From contig JBKAGX010000008.1 in the NCBI GenBank assembly GCA_046290575.1, positions 62,001 through 126,000 on the forward strand: a stretch of DNA of 64,000 nt. Reading direction: 5' to 3'. Within the stretch, counting starts at the first letter, position 1. Each line of letters starts with the position of its first letter. Source of the DNA: JANQQJ01 sp046290575. GTDB taxonomy: Bacteria > Pseudomonadota > Alphaproteobacteria > SMXS01. The translations under genes were made by a program, and so were the position numbers. Under the pieces are notes generated by a model. The model made no database searches, had not been told where the DNA came from, and saw only the letters and a program-made list of their open reading frames with translations. This document shows, one piece after another, positions 54,501-62,811 of the stretch.

Positions 54501-56869
54501 AAGACTGGCTTTGTGATGAGGTGCTGAGCCAGCATCTCTATGGCTTCAGCCTCGCTAATCTCCGGATTCAAATCGTCATGGAGCTCTTCGAGAAAGGCGA
54601 GGAATGCTGCCCTCTCGGCCCCCTCCTGGGCGACAATAGTTGTGATGCGGGTGATGTGAGTTTGGGCGATCTGTGCGATGTCCTTTGCCCACCTATCCCA
54701 GTATTCACGGGTGCCACACTTCTCGACAATCTTTGCCATGATCGCCTTTGTGAACTCATCGAAAACAAAATCGCCCTGTGTAAGCGCATCATCTGTTCGC
54801 CGACCTTCGGGACCGTCTTGCCCGATCCCCGGACCCGTCTTTCCCGTCTTGGCCTTTTTGGTGGCAAAATCATCGACGACTGCGGTCAACTCCTTGAGCT
54901 CGGTCTCCGAGGAAATGCGGACCAGTTCCACCTTGTCGCTGATATCCTCGCCCAGCTCGGCCTGGTTGATCCGGGCATCCAGCCGTTCGTCATGAGCGCG
55001 CAACGCGTTCAGAATTTGCCAGACAATTCTGTAGCGTTCGTTATCGTTTAATGCCTCTTCCGGCTTGGTGTCCGGCGGGATCGCTACGGGCAGGATCACA
55101 TAGCCAAGCTTCTTTTCCCCGGCAGGGTCCTTTCTCATGACGCGCCCAACAGACTGCACTACGTCGATCTGGCTCTTGCGGGGATGCATAAACATGATGG
55201 CGTCAAGGGCAGGGACGTCTACGCCCTCAGAAAGCACTTTGGCGTTCGTGAGAACGCGGCAAGTGTCGTCTCCCGCTTCCTCCTTCAGCCAGTTCAGCAT
55301 TTCCTCGCGGGCGCTGGCGTTGTAGCTGCCATCGACATGGCGAACCTCAGTGGAGAGATTTCGGGCCTCCTCGATGAGTTCGCTGCTCGTGTATTCCTCG
55401 ACGACCTGTGTAAATTCATCCTCAATGAGCTTTGATTTGGCGATGGTTTGGCAAAAGGCCAGCGCCCGCTTCATCGGTCTCGGGTCAAATTCCAGATCCG
55501 CAGCCAGGTCGCTTTTCGACAGTGCCTTGTAACAACCTATGATCTTGGTGGCATCGTCGAGGGTAAGTTCTGCGCCAACCTTTAGGCGGTTCTGAATCGT
55601 GGTTGAAATCAGCCCCTCATCCACTGCTAGGACGACAACCTTGTAGTCCGACAATAGGTCATTCTCGACAGCCCAGCCGAAGCCGCGGTGGAAGAGGTCG
55701 TTCCCGAACTTGGCTTCATCGTCCATGGACGCCAGTTCAGCGTCATGGTCATCTGCTTTACGCTTCGCCGCCTCTGCAAAAATTCGAGGGGTGGCCGTCA
55801 TGTAGAGCCGCTTCTGTGCAGCTACATGGTCATTGCTGTGGATGCGGACAAATGCGCTGTCGTCTTCGTCTTTCAGCGTGACGCCTGTGGTTCGATGGGC
55901 CTCGTCGCAGATCACGAGATCAAATTCCGGCAGGCCGTAGTCCTTCTGGGCAAGAGCCAACACATCGATCGAGTGATAGGTAGAAAAGACTACAGTCATC
56001 TGTTCTGGATCAGCGATACTGACCTGCATTGCGAGCTTTTCTGGGTCTGTCGTCGCTGGAAAGGCTAGGTCATGGACATTCAGATCAAGGCTATCGGCAT
56101 CAACCCTTCGACCGACCTTGACGTCTGAGCACGCAGAATAGGCGGCAAATTGCTTTTGGCAGTCATACTTCCATTCACGCACCGTCTGGGACATGAGCGC
56201 GAGTGATGGCACCATGAACAGGACACGCTTTCCCGGCCCGGCCATCGTTTCAGCGATACGAAGTCCCGTGAAGGTTTTCCCGGTGCCGCAGGCCATAATC
56301 ATCTTGCCGCGGTCGGCATCGTGTAGTCCCTCGACAACAGCTTTCACCGCTTCGCGCTGGTGATCCCTCAGTTCCTTTTTGGGCGCTAGGCTGATGTTTC
56401 CGGTGCGGATGAACTGCGACCAATCGATCCGGCTGGCCTCCAGTTCATTAATCCCGATCCGGTTCCAGTCCTTGGATACCTTGTCGAGGGTCTCCTGCGT
56501 ATTTCGACCGAATTCCTTCCGCGTGGTGTCCGCGATAATTAGGCGCGTGAACACATCATTGGAAGCTGCCGATATAAAGCTGTCGATGTCGGGTTTCTGG
56601 ATGCTGTATTCAGGCGCGTAAAATTTGCATTGGATGGCTACATAGCCCGATCCATCTGCAGATGTAGCAACCAGATCGATCCCGATGTCGTTGCTGCTCC
56701 AACCTTCTGCCTTTGCCCATTCGGCGAAGGGAACCACCTCGGAATAGTATTGCTTTTGCGTATCGTCGTTCTCGAGGAAAACTCGAACGAGGCGTTCAAA
56801 ATAGTCGCCTTTTTCGTGCTCGTTATGAGCGGCTTCTCGATATGAATCCAATATGTCTTGTAGCTGCAT
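51554..56869 (-). CDS. Type ISP-like restriction-modification-helicase enzyme
   Basis: 1771 residues from ATG 56869; an in-frame TTG 18 bp upstream is less likely. One chain: an Mrr-like nuclease (D65 in DIGIDLVAT, QCK at 80-82), an SF2 ATPase (Walker A MACGTGKTFTGL near 195, DEAH near 325, MTATPR near 360, QSVGRVMRK near 575), a gamma N6-adenine methyltransferase (DPFTGTGTFITRL near 910, NPPY near 1020) and a target-recognition region. LlaBIII/LlaGI enzymes share this order but are shorter (about 1570-1580 residues); the excess includes a C-terminal domain of about 130 residues. It methylates its own site and cuts unmethylated DNA. Confidence 0.92.
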   Translation of the reverse strand: MQLQDILDSYREAAHNEHEKGDYFERLVRVFLENDDTQKQYYSEVVPFAEWAKAEGWSSNDIGIDLVATSADGSGYVAIQCKFYAPEYSIQKPDIDSFISAASNDVFTRLIIADTTRKEFGRNTQETLDKVSKDWNRIGINELEASRIDWSQFIRTGNISLAPKKELRDHQREAVKAVVEGLHDADRGKMIMACGTGKTFTGLRIAETMAGPGKRVLFMVPSLALMSQTVREWKYDCQKQFAAYSACSDVKVGRRVDADSLDLNVHDLAFPATTDPEKLAMQVSIADPEQMTVVFSTYHSIDVLALAQKDYGLPEFDLVICDEAHRTTGVTLKDEDDSAFVRIHSNDHVAAQKRLYMTATPRIFAEAAKRKADDHDAELASMDDEAKFGNDLFHRGFGWAVENDLLSDYKVVVLAVDEGLISTTIQNRLKVGAELTLDDATKIIGCYKALSKSDLAADLEFDPRPMKRALAFCQTIAKSKLIEDEFTQVVEEYTSSELIEEARNLSTEVRHVDGSYNASAREEMLNWLKEEAGDDTCRVLTNAKVLSEGVDVPALDAIMFMHPRKSQIDVVQSVGRVMRKDPAGEKKLGYVILPVAIPPDTKPEEALNDNERYRIVWQILNALRAHDERLDARINQAELGEDISDKVELVRISSETELKELTAVVDDFATKKAKTGKTGPGIGQDGPEGRRTDDALTQGDFVFDEFTKAIMAKIVEKCGTREYWDRWAKDIAQIAQTHITRITTIVAQEGAERAAFLAFLEELHDDLNPEISEAEAIEMLAQHLITKPVFDALFKDSRFTKENPVSRAMEIVLGQLHEHNLAKESESLRKFYASVERRAEGVITAQGRQTLITELYDRFFRNAFPVLTQRLGIVYTPVEVVDFIIHSVNDVLTAQFGQTLGSKGVHILDPFTGTGTFITRLLQSGLIAPEKLEHKYKHEIHANEIVLLAYYIAAINIETVYHELVQGELREDALYHPFTGILLTDTFQMYEQERDMVANLLPDNSERRTKQKALDIRVIIGNPPYSAGQTSANDNAANISYSQLDAAIRDTYAAYSTATLKNSLYDSYIRAIRWASDRIGDAGVMAYVTNAGWVDGNATDGLRKCLAEEFSDLYVFHLRGNQRTSGELSRKEGGKIFGSGSRAPIAISVLVKNPEATERGRIHFHDIGDYLDQKQKLAIIRDFGSINGITGVKGWRRIVPDIQNDWLDQVDPSFDQFPALGDKSNGNVDAIFDGYYNGIKTGRDVWCFNSSEAVGLANATRMVEFYERERQRYVADGTEADVTKFVDSDPQKISWNRIARQKLGRNVSLDPSNVKCLTSIYRPFFKQSLNILLEISDLVTLMKHAFPPKGGKNRVIIVPGNGAAADFSPLMVGLPVSLQPYHNTQCFPLYLYEETAPDDGLFAGDVEEPKLTRRDAITDNGLARFQSAYPDEAISKEDLFYYIYGLLHSPEYRERFKNNLAKQLPRIPAVKRFEDFAAFRDAGRALGDLHVNFETVEPALVTFKEGDHRLIPEAQDDPVKFYRVKKMKFGGKGKEKDKTTVIYNENITMQNIPLEAYDYVVNGKPALEWVIERQVVKTDKASGIVNDANDYANETMGNPKYPLELFQRVITVSLETMKIVKALPDLDIVTANSEAGPIGSVDEIKNGIREVWGNAPASLSALEIIDAFNMRAIAQGEMLRISDIQAMLDAPRSDGEIITALAILTQSKFAVLNSSGELVGETGSRLVLTPEEFQRVLNQDEFIDRLTNQIHDKASQRVVPIFEMATELFGS

Positions 56870-57205
56870 CCGCTCTACGAGCCCCAATCACACACCAGAC
56901 TTCAACCCTGGTATGATCCTACCCCAATTGATGAAAGGCATCATAGGTCCTCAATCGCAGGTTGGAAATCACGATCCAATGCGAACCCATTTTTGACTGC
57001 TGACGCTGGAAATGTGGTGCGCTATGCACCACCGTACAGGTTTGCGCGCCGGAAGGACCCGCAAGGGCATACTTGGCAGCCGCGGCGAACTTAAGACAGG
57101 GGGAGGGGGCTGACATCTCGACGCAGGTTGCGGCGAATACCGCGTGTATAATCGTTTTTCTGCGCTTCCGAATTAAAATTCGGGTTTTGGCAGACCACCT
57201 TGATG
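56870..57205. other. 336-bp gap upstream of the restriction gene
   Basis: No gene seen. Contains an inverted repeat GTGGTGC-GCTAT-GCACCAC (57014-57032), a candidate operator for the restriction gene that starts at 56869. An AT-rich stretch near 57150-57185 precedes the end of the zinc-ribbon gene. Confidence 0.4.
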
Positions 57206-57835
57206 TCACTTGTATAGGCCAGCCAGCAGGTGCGCGTAGCGTTGCTCAAATTCGTCATTTGCCGCGATTTCGGCCTTGTAGACCTCTTTGCGCAGGCGCT
57301 CATAGGTGCTCCGCCACATGCCCTTCGGCCGGTCGGGGAAAGGCGAGGCGGTTCCTGGCTCTCCGCCCAGGCGCATACGGATCTTGTTTGCACGTCTGAG
57401 GGCGCGGTCCCAAGCCTCCTCGTTCTGGCTCGCGTAGCTGAGACCATAGCAGTCCCGGCACAGAAAGTACTTTCCCGCGCCGTAGAGCTTCGTCACGCGA
57501 CGGGCGCAATAACAGGCATTGACGCTTCCAGGGCAGAGGAAGTAGGGCCTTTCCCCGCCGAGGGTACAGGGCGCCCATTCAATATTGACCAGTTCGTTCA
57601 CCTGCTCCCATTCACCGCCGTACTGCCGATGCCGGTACGTAAGGTGAACTTGGTCTGACAGGGTCCGACAGTTGATCGACGCCACGATTTCGCCGTTTCG
57701 CGTCCATTTCATTGAACCCGACCAGCCATTTCGCAGGCAGCCATTCTTGTTGAAGTAATTGACGTCGATGCTGCGTGTGCCCTCCAACGTGGTGCGGCCC
57801 AAGCCACCGTATCGACCAGATCCTACACCGCCCAT
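57206..57835 (-). CDS. Zinc-ribbon protein common on alphaproteobacterial islands, unknown
   Basis: 209 residues. N-terminal GGVGSGRYGGLGRT, then SIDVNYFNKNGCLRNGWSGS, a paired-Cys zinc-ribbon region (FLCPGSVNACYC and YFLCRDCYGLSY) and a basic helical tail (RALRRANKIRMRLGG). I know this pattern as a recurrent island/plasmid protein in alphaproteobacteria, but no function. Upstream of the restriction gene on the same strand. Confidence 0.72.
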   Translation of the reverse strand: MGGVGSGRYGGLGRTTLEGTRSIDVNYFNKNGCLRNGWSGSMKWTRNGEIVASINCRTLSDQVHLTYRHRQYGGEWEQVNELVNIEWAPCTLGGERPYFLCPGSVNACYCARRVTKLYGAGKYFLCRDCYGLSYASQNEEAWDRALRRANKIRMRLGGEPGTASPFPDRPKGMWRSTYERLRKEVYKAEIAANDEFEQRYAHLLAGLYK

Positions 57836-58254
57836 TTGTCAGCCTCGTTTTTCCCGAAATCTTTAAGAAAGTTTCGCGTCCTTTTTGTGGACAAATTGTC
57901 CACTGGATCGCGCCGAACTGTTCCGCTGCACATCAGCTGGTTCCGATAACCGGTCGTATCTGGAACTCGCGCAAAAGATCCAATAAGACGACATTTTCCA
58001 TGATTGTCGCTGCGGCTGTTGCGCTAGCCCAGTCGCATGGTGGCAAAGCCCAAAATTCGGCTGTTTGCCGCTCCCATTTCCTCAAGTATGCCGTCATCGC
58101 CCCAAGTTGCTGCTTTGGAGGAGCCCCGACCGCGAAAACCTTAGGTTGGGAAAGATGCGGAAGAGGGAGGAATAGAGGGGAAGGGAGAAGGGAGGGCATA
58201 TGTGGACCCGCTTTTATCTAACGAATTGATTTATTGGAACAATGGATGAACAAA
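57836..58254. other. 419-bp gap with a purine tract
   Basis: No gene seen. On the + strand, 58159-58196 has 38 bases with only one pyrimidine (for example AAGAGGGAGGAATAGAGGGG). It lies between the zinc-ribbon and polymerase-like genes. Such tracts can form unusual DNA structure or simply be low complexity. Confidence 0.4.
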
Positions 58255-59490
58255 TCAGGCGACTTTGAGGTTTGCGTGAACACCCATTTTTTGCGCAGCG
58301 GCCTCCATCGCTTCGTGCCCGAAATTCTCAGCACTCGCTGGCATAATTAGGCTGTCATGCACGGGTAGAACAGGAACACCTCTTTTCCTCATGTCCCGCA
58401 TGGCAAGTCCCGCCATTTCGCTATCGACCCGCTGCAGTGCAAGGCCGACACCCGAGTAGAACAGGCTTGAGATGGGGGCGTGCCTATTTTCGATGGCCTC
58501 CACTAGCCGCCCGCAAAAATTGTAGGCGTCAGCGTTTGCACCCTGCGCCTGAAGCAAGTGGTCTAACAGAATTGGCTTTTGGGCCAAGCTTCGTCTTGCT
58601 GCGGTTGGGCTTTGGCAATTAAGCATGACATTGAAGGCGATCTTCACGAGATCGCGCGGATAGCCAATTACGGTATATGCGTCGAGAGGAGCTGCTATCC
58701 CCAATTTCATATATGCCAAGGCGGCGTGCAGCTGAACATAGTCGATCTCAACGACAGGTTCTCCGTTGATGATAAGCCTCTTTCGTTCCTCCTCTGGAAG
58801 GGTCTGCCACGCACCGTCGAGGGCATAGGCGCGACCACCCTGGCTGAAGGAACCATTATTGAAGATTCGAACTAGAAACGAGTGACCGGGTAACGTTCCT
58901 CCAAAATCAATCGACAAGATGGCTTCGTTCTGCGCATCCAGTTCTCGCTGCATTTTGCCTGTTCGACCCGTTGGCGCAAAAGAGATCAGGTCTTTGTTTT
59001 CGTCCTTCAGCCAGATCGTACTTGCCGGTCGAACAATTCGGACTTTGTCCGCTAGGATAGGCCAGGTCAGTTCAACCAATTCAGGTCTCGCCCGTATCGT
59101 TGACTGATAACCATAATTCCGAGGCGGCGCCTTGAAGTGCTCTACCAGTCCTTGGGCTGCCAGAAAATCAGCGGCCTTGGTTATCTGGCCATAAGTGTAA
59201 AGTGGGTTCCTGTAAATTGCAGGACGTCTGACATACCATTCCTTGCGCCGGGAGTATGAGACAGCACGCCCCTGACCAATCGCCTCCCGTGTAAGGGATA
59301 GCGCCATGGAGCAAACGGTCCGCTTGTTCTTGCTGGTGCCGATATTTTGGGCGTCAAAGGCCTCAATCAGTTCGGCGGTTCGGCCTATCGACTCCCACCA
59401 AAGCGAAAGAGGGGCATCACGCTCATCGGCCAGATCCAGATCACCGGGGGGAGGCGTCTCTTTCACGTACGCGCTCCTCGATCCAATCAA
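58255..59490 (-). CDS. Family A DNA polymerase palm-like protein (island gene)
   Basis: 411 residues. In order: motif A-like VVEIDYVQLHAALAY (D250), motif B-like RDLVKIAFNVMLN (R279, K283, N287) and motif C-like VLPVHDSLIMPAS (H378, D379), the arrangement of family A polymerases. The N-terminal ~150 residues carry a winged-helix-like segment (GQITKAADFLAAQGLVEHF), and there is no exonuclease domain. Probably replicates the island or acts in its excision; polymerase activity is inference. Overlaps the alpA start region by 50 bp. Confidence 0.65.
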   Translation of the reverse strand: MIGSRSAYVKETPPPGDLDLADERDAPLSLWWESIGRTAELIEAFDAQNIGTSKNKRTVCSMALSLTREAIGQGRAVSYSRRKEWYVRRPAIYRNPLYTYGQITKAADFLAAQGLVEHFKAPPRNYGYQSTIRARPELVELTWPILADKVRIVRPASTIWLKDENKDLISFAPTGRTGKMQRELDAQNEAILSIDFGGTLPGHSFLVRIFNNGSFSQGGRAYALDGAWQTLPEEERKRLIINGEPVVEIDYVQLHAALAYMKLGIAAPLDAYTVIGYPRDLVKIAFNVMLNCQSPTAARRSLAQKPILLDHLLQAQGANADAYNFCGRLVEAIENRHAPISSLFYSGVGLALQRVDSEMAGLAMRDMRKRGVPVLPVHDSLIMPASAENFGHEAMEAAAQKMGVHANLKVA

Positions 59491-59659
59491 CCAGTTCGTT
59501 TTCCATCCATCCTACACGCTGCGGACCTAATGGGACCGGTTTCGGGAATGTGCCATTCGACATTCGCTGGTAAATTGTTGACCGGGATAGGCCTGTAACT
59601 CGTTCCACTTCTTTTCGACGAAGGACTCGATTGATGCTCAATTTTCTCTCGCTCTGCAC
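59441..59659 (-). CDS. alpA: AlpA-family regulator/excisionase
   Basis: 72 residues. Winged-helix/MerR-type DNA-binding: LRRKEVERVTGLSRSTIYQ, MSNGTFPKPVPLGPQRVGW and VDWIEERVRERD. AlpA proteins control integrase expression or act as directionality factors in islands. It lies between the integrase and the polymerase-like gene, and its end overlaps the latter. Confidence 0.9.
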   Translation of the reverse strand: MQSERKLSINRVLRRKEVERVTGLSRSTIYQRMSNGTFPKPVPLGPQRVGWMENELVDWIEERVRERDASPR

Positions 59660-59776
59660 CTTGTGCTAGGGAGCCAAAACTATACCAGATGTTGCGCCGA
59701 CCCGGAAGCACATCGCCAAAAAAATACGCTTTAGGAAGGCATCATAACAATCTGTTTTTATTACATATTTTTGATC

Positions 59777-59793
59777 TACATGAAAATCATGTA
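59777..59793. repeat. Inverted repeat upstream of alpA
   Basis: TACATGA-AAA-TCATGTA, 7-bp arms with a 3-base loop, in an AT-rich gap between the integrase end and alpA. Either an operator for alpA or a weak hairpin ending integrase transcription. Confidence 0.45.
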
Positions 59794-59819
59794 CACATTT
59801 TGTTCTTCCAGCGTAATTT

Positions 59820-61097
59820 CTAGGACACATTTTCCCTGTTGCGAGCCAAAGAGAACCTGAGGCGTTGTTGTACGAAGGGCATTTGGACAACCCTCTGATC
59901 GGCCTCAGTTCCAGCCGATGCGCAGAATAAGGCCCAGTCTCTCATCAGGCTGGTCCGCTTTTCGAACAGATCGCCACGCCTGTACGCTGCCTCGACGCGG
60001 TCCTTCACAAAATGGGCAAGAGCTGCTTCTGCGGCTTCTCGTGGATATCGTGTTTTCTCGGCGGCCCAATCCCTGAACGAACTCCGAAAGCCGTGAACCG
60101 TTGCATCTATTTTCAAGCGCCTGAGCACCATGGTCAGGCTCATGTCGCTCAGAGGCTTCGTAAGTGTGCGGCCAGGAAACAAATAGTCGCTACCATCTGA
60201 CAATTTCCGTGCCCGTTGTATGATCTCGATTGCACGAGGGGAAAGTGGAACCCGGTGTTCCTTTCGCCCTTTCATACGGTCACCAGGGATGGTCCAGACC
60301 TCGTTGGCCTCGTCTATTTCGGACCAGACGGCGCCCCGCACTTCACCCGATCTTGCGGCTGTGAGGACTGTAAATTCGAGAGCCAACCGTACAACCTCGC
60401 CAAAATGCTCCTCAGAACCTTGTAGCTTGGCGAGAAAGTCAGGAACGACTTCGAAGGGGAGGGCGGCGAAGTGTTTCCCGGACTGCACCTGTTTGGGCAA
60501 CGCAATCGAGGCATCTGGCACAGGGTTCTCTCTGGTCCGGTGTCCGCTCGCCTTCGACCAATCCATAACGGTTGAAATCCGTTGGCGAACCCTCCGCGCT
60601 GTTTCTGGCTTTTCGTTCCATATCGGGCTCAAGACCCGCAAGACCTCGCTGGCATCAATGTCATCAACGGGTCGCTTTCCTAGAACCGGATATGCATAGG
60701 TTTCTAGGGTCGATAGCCATTGCGCGCGGTGCTTTTCGTTCCGCCAGTTTGGGGCATTGAGCTTGTGTGTCCTTTCAGCCGCTTCCCGGAACGTTGGGAC
60801 CGAGCGATTTTTCCGGTCTCGGTCTGCTCGGGGGTCGCCGCCGGCACGTGCAAGACGGCGATACTCGGCAGCCATTTCCCTTGCGTCTTTAAGCGGTACA
60901 AGCGAGAGCCCGCCGAGGCCAATATCGGTGCGTTTTCCTTTCACGACAGTGCGCAAAATCCAGCGTTTTGCCCCTGATGGCTCCACAACGAGGTAAAGCC
61001 CGTTGCCGTCAGCGTAACGGCCCGGATTCGAAAGTGACTTAATGCGGGCTGATGTGAGGGCGTTATGGGGGTGCTTCCCCTTGCGCTTGTTGGGCAT
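59820..61097 (-). CDS. int: Tyrosine recombinase/integrase (DUF4102 N-terminus)
   Basis: 425 residues. The N-terminal DUF4102 domain (RYADGNGLYLVVEPSGAKRW) is typical of integrases that target tRNA genes. Catalytic residues: R249 in TAARSGEVRG, K in MKGRKEHRVPL, H335 and R338 in TVHGFRSSFRDW, H362 in AALAHFVKD and nucleophile Y372 in VEAAYRRGDLF. The set is complete, so it is probably active. 149 bp from the tRNA 3' end. Confidence 0.95.
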   Translation of the reverse strand: MPNKRKGKHPHNALTSARIKSLSNPGRYADGNGLYLVVEPSGAKRWILRTVVKGKRTDIGLGGLSLVPLKDAREMAAEYRRLARAGGDPRADRDRKNRSVPTFREAAERTHKLNAPNWRNEKHRAQWLSTLETYAYPVLGKRPVDDIDASEVLRVLSPIWNEKPETARRVRQRISTVMDWSKASGHRTRENPVPDASIALPKQVQSGKHFAALPFEVVPDFLAKLQGSEEHFGEVVRLALEFTVLTAARSGEVRGAVWSEIDEANEVWTIPGDRMKGRKEHRVPLSPRAIEIIQRARKLSDGSDYLFPGRTLTKPLSDMSLTMVLRRLKIDATVHGFRSSFRDWAAEKTRYPREAAEAALAHFVKDRVEAAYRRGDLFEKRTSLMRDWALFCASAGTEADQRVVQMPFVQQRLRFSLARNRENVS

Positions 61098-61245
61098 CTA
61101 CACTTTCCCTACCTACCACAAAAACACCCACATAATACATCGGATGGGATAGGTCAGCAACGGAACATATCGGAGCGAAAACTGACCTGAAACCCCGGTA
61201 TACTGGGAATATATCAGACTTCTGTGGAAGGTATAGGAACTGTTG

Positions 61246-61260
61246 GTGGCGGATGGGGTG
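61246..61260. repeat. tRNA-proximal attachment-site repeat
   Basis: GTGGCGGATGGGGTG, identical to 47779-47793; includes the tRNA CCA end, so the tRNA stays functional after insertion. Confidence 0.82.
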
Positions 61261-61336
61261 GGATTCGAACCCACGAGACGCTTGCACGCCTGCCGGTTTT
61301 CAAGACCGGTGCCTTCAACCGCTCGGCCACCCATCC
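61247..61336 (-). tRNA. tRNA-Ser (anticodon UGA)
   Basis: 90 nt with encoded CCA. Acceptor stem GGATGGG/CCCATCC, anticodon stem ACCGG/CCGGC with loop CTTGAAA (anticodon TGA), a variable arm as expected for tRNA-Ser, and T loop GGTTCGAATCC. The island is inserted at its 3' end, so its original terminator is now distant. Confidence 0.96.
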
Positions 61337-61493
61337 ATCATGATGTCTCGTGCGGGAGGGTTATCTAGCGTGAAACGCGGCCATGTGCAATTTTGCCAGC
61401 GGGTTTTTGCGGGAATGCCGGTTTACTTGGGCGGAATGCCCCTTTAGGGTCCCCGAAACGAGAACGAAATCGGAACACGAGGGGACCTCCCGA

Positions 61494-62786
61494 ATGGCCG
61501 CCCCGGCCGTACAGAACGCATCAGACGATCAGGACCCGGCGCGCGCAATCGCGCAGTTTGCTGAGACGCGGCAGCTGAGTCTTGACCTTGCGGCGCCGCT
61601 TTCGCCGGAAGACCAGATTCTGCAGTCCATGCCAGACGCATCGCCGACAAAATGGCACTTGGCACATACCACCTGGTTCTTCGAGACCTTCATCCTGAAG
61701 CCGCATGCGCCCGGCTACCGGGAGTTCGACCCGGACTACAACTACCTTTTCAATTCCTACTACAACGGCATTGGCGAACGGCACGCGCGGCCAAAGCGGG
61801 GCATGCTGTCGCGTCCGCCGCTGGAGGATATTCACCGCTACCGCGCCCATGTCGATGAAGCGATGCGCGGTTTGATGGCGAGCGGGGCGGCGTGGCTCGA
61901 GATTGCGCCGCTTATCACGCTGGGCCTGCATCACGAACAGCAACATCAGGAACTGCTGCTGACAGATATCAAGCACGCGCTGTCCTGTAACAGCCTCAAT
62001 CCCGCCTATCGTGACGGTCAGATGAGCACGGGCGAGGGCGGCCCGGTTGCTTGGCGGGATTTTGAAGGCGGGTTGGTCGAGATCGGGTGTGAAGCGCCCA
62101 ATGCGGCCTTCGCCGACTTCGCGTTTGATAATGAGGGGCCACGCCACAGGGCCTGGCTGGAGCCGTTCCGGTTGGCGGATCGGCTCGTCACCAATGGCGA
62201 ATATCTCGAGTTCATCGAAGATGGTGGTTATCAGCGGCCGGATTACTGGCTGTCCGATGGCTGGGATATCGCCTGTCGGGAAGGCTGGCAGGCGCCGCTT
62301 TACTGGCAGCGGCGCGATGGTCGGTGGTGGTCGTTCACGCTTACCGGTTTGCATCCTGTCGACGCAAACCAGCCGGTCTGCCATATCAGCCATTACGAGG
62401 CCGATGCCTATGCCAATTGGGCTGGGCGCCGCCTGCCGACCGAGGCTGAATGGGAACATGCTGTGAATGGTGATGCCGTCACTGGGAACCTTCTTGATAT
62501 CAGCGCGTTACATCCACGTGCGGCAAACGAAGAAGGCGGTGTGCGCCAGGCTTATGGGGACGTTTGGGAGTGGACCGGTAGTGCCTATCGGCCCTATCCA
62601 GGTTTCAAGCCGGCACCGGGCGCCGTGGGCGAATATAACGGCAAATTCATGTCCGGTCAGATGGTGCTTAAGGGTGGCTCCTGCGTCACGCCGGAAGGGC
62701 ATATCCGCCCATCCTACCGGAACTTCTTTCCACCGCATGCCCGCTGGCAGTTCAGTGGCATTCGCCTCGCTGATAATGTTTCCTAA
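61494..62786 (+). CDS. egtB: Ergothioneine biosynthesis sulfoxide synthase EgtB
   Basis: 430 residues from ATG 61494. Non-haem iron enzyme joining hercynine with cysteine or gamma-glutamylcysteine using O2. DinB-like N-terminus with metal ligands in WHLAHTTWFFETFI and HEQQHQELLLTDIKH (HExxHQE-type 3-His site), then the FGE-sulfatase domain (VTNGEYLEFIEDGGYQRPDYW, AGRRLPTEAEWE, VLKGGSCVTPEGHIRPSYR). 25 bp before egtD. An upstream in-frame ATG at 61383 gives a leader that does not fit the family. Confidence 0.95.
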   Translation: MAAPAVQNASDDQDPARAIAQFAETRQLSLDLAAPLSPEDQILQSMPDASPTKWHLAHTTWFFETFILKPHAPGYREFDPDYNYLFNSYYNGIGERHARPKRGMLSRPPLEDIHRYRAHVDEAMRGLMASGAAWLEIAPLITLGLHHEQQHQELLLTDIKHALSCNSLNPAYRDGQMSTGEGGPVAWRDFEGGLVEIGCEAPNAAFADFAFDNEGPRHRAWLEPFRLADRLVTNGEYLEFIEDGGYQRPDYWLSDGWDIACREGWQAPLYWQRRDGRWWSFTLTGLHPVDANQPVCHISHYEADAYANWAGRRLPTEAEWEHAVNGDAVTGNLLDISALHPRAANEEGGVRQAYGDVWEWTGSAYRPYPGFKPAPGAVGEYNGKFMSGQMVLKGGSCVTPEGHIRPSYRNFFPPHARWQFSGIRLADNVS

Positions 62787-62811
62787 CCTAATCTAGATTC
62801 TGAGTTTACCT

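Larger units (their letters stand above)
47779..61260. mobile_element. Genomic island integrated at tRNA-Ser(UGA), about 13.5 kb
   Basis: Bounded by 15-bp direct repeats of the tRNA 3' end. The tRNA-proximal end has a tyrosine integrase adjacent to the tRNA, an AlpA regulator and a polymerase-like protein; the body carries a zinc-ribbon protein, a Type ISP-like restriction enzyme, an accessory nuclease and two exported proteins. Nearly all mobility genes read leftward, away from the tRNA. No conjugation or phage structural genes are present, so it is probably mobilised by helpers. Gene content changes from housekeeping to unknown exactly at the repeats. Confidence 0.85.
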
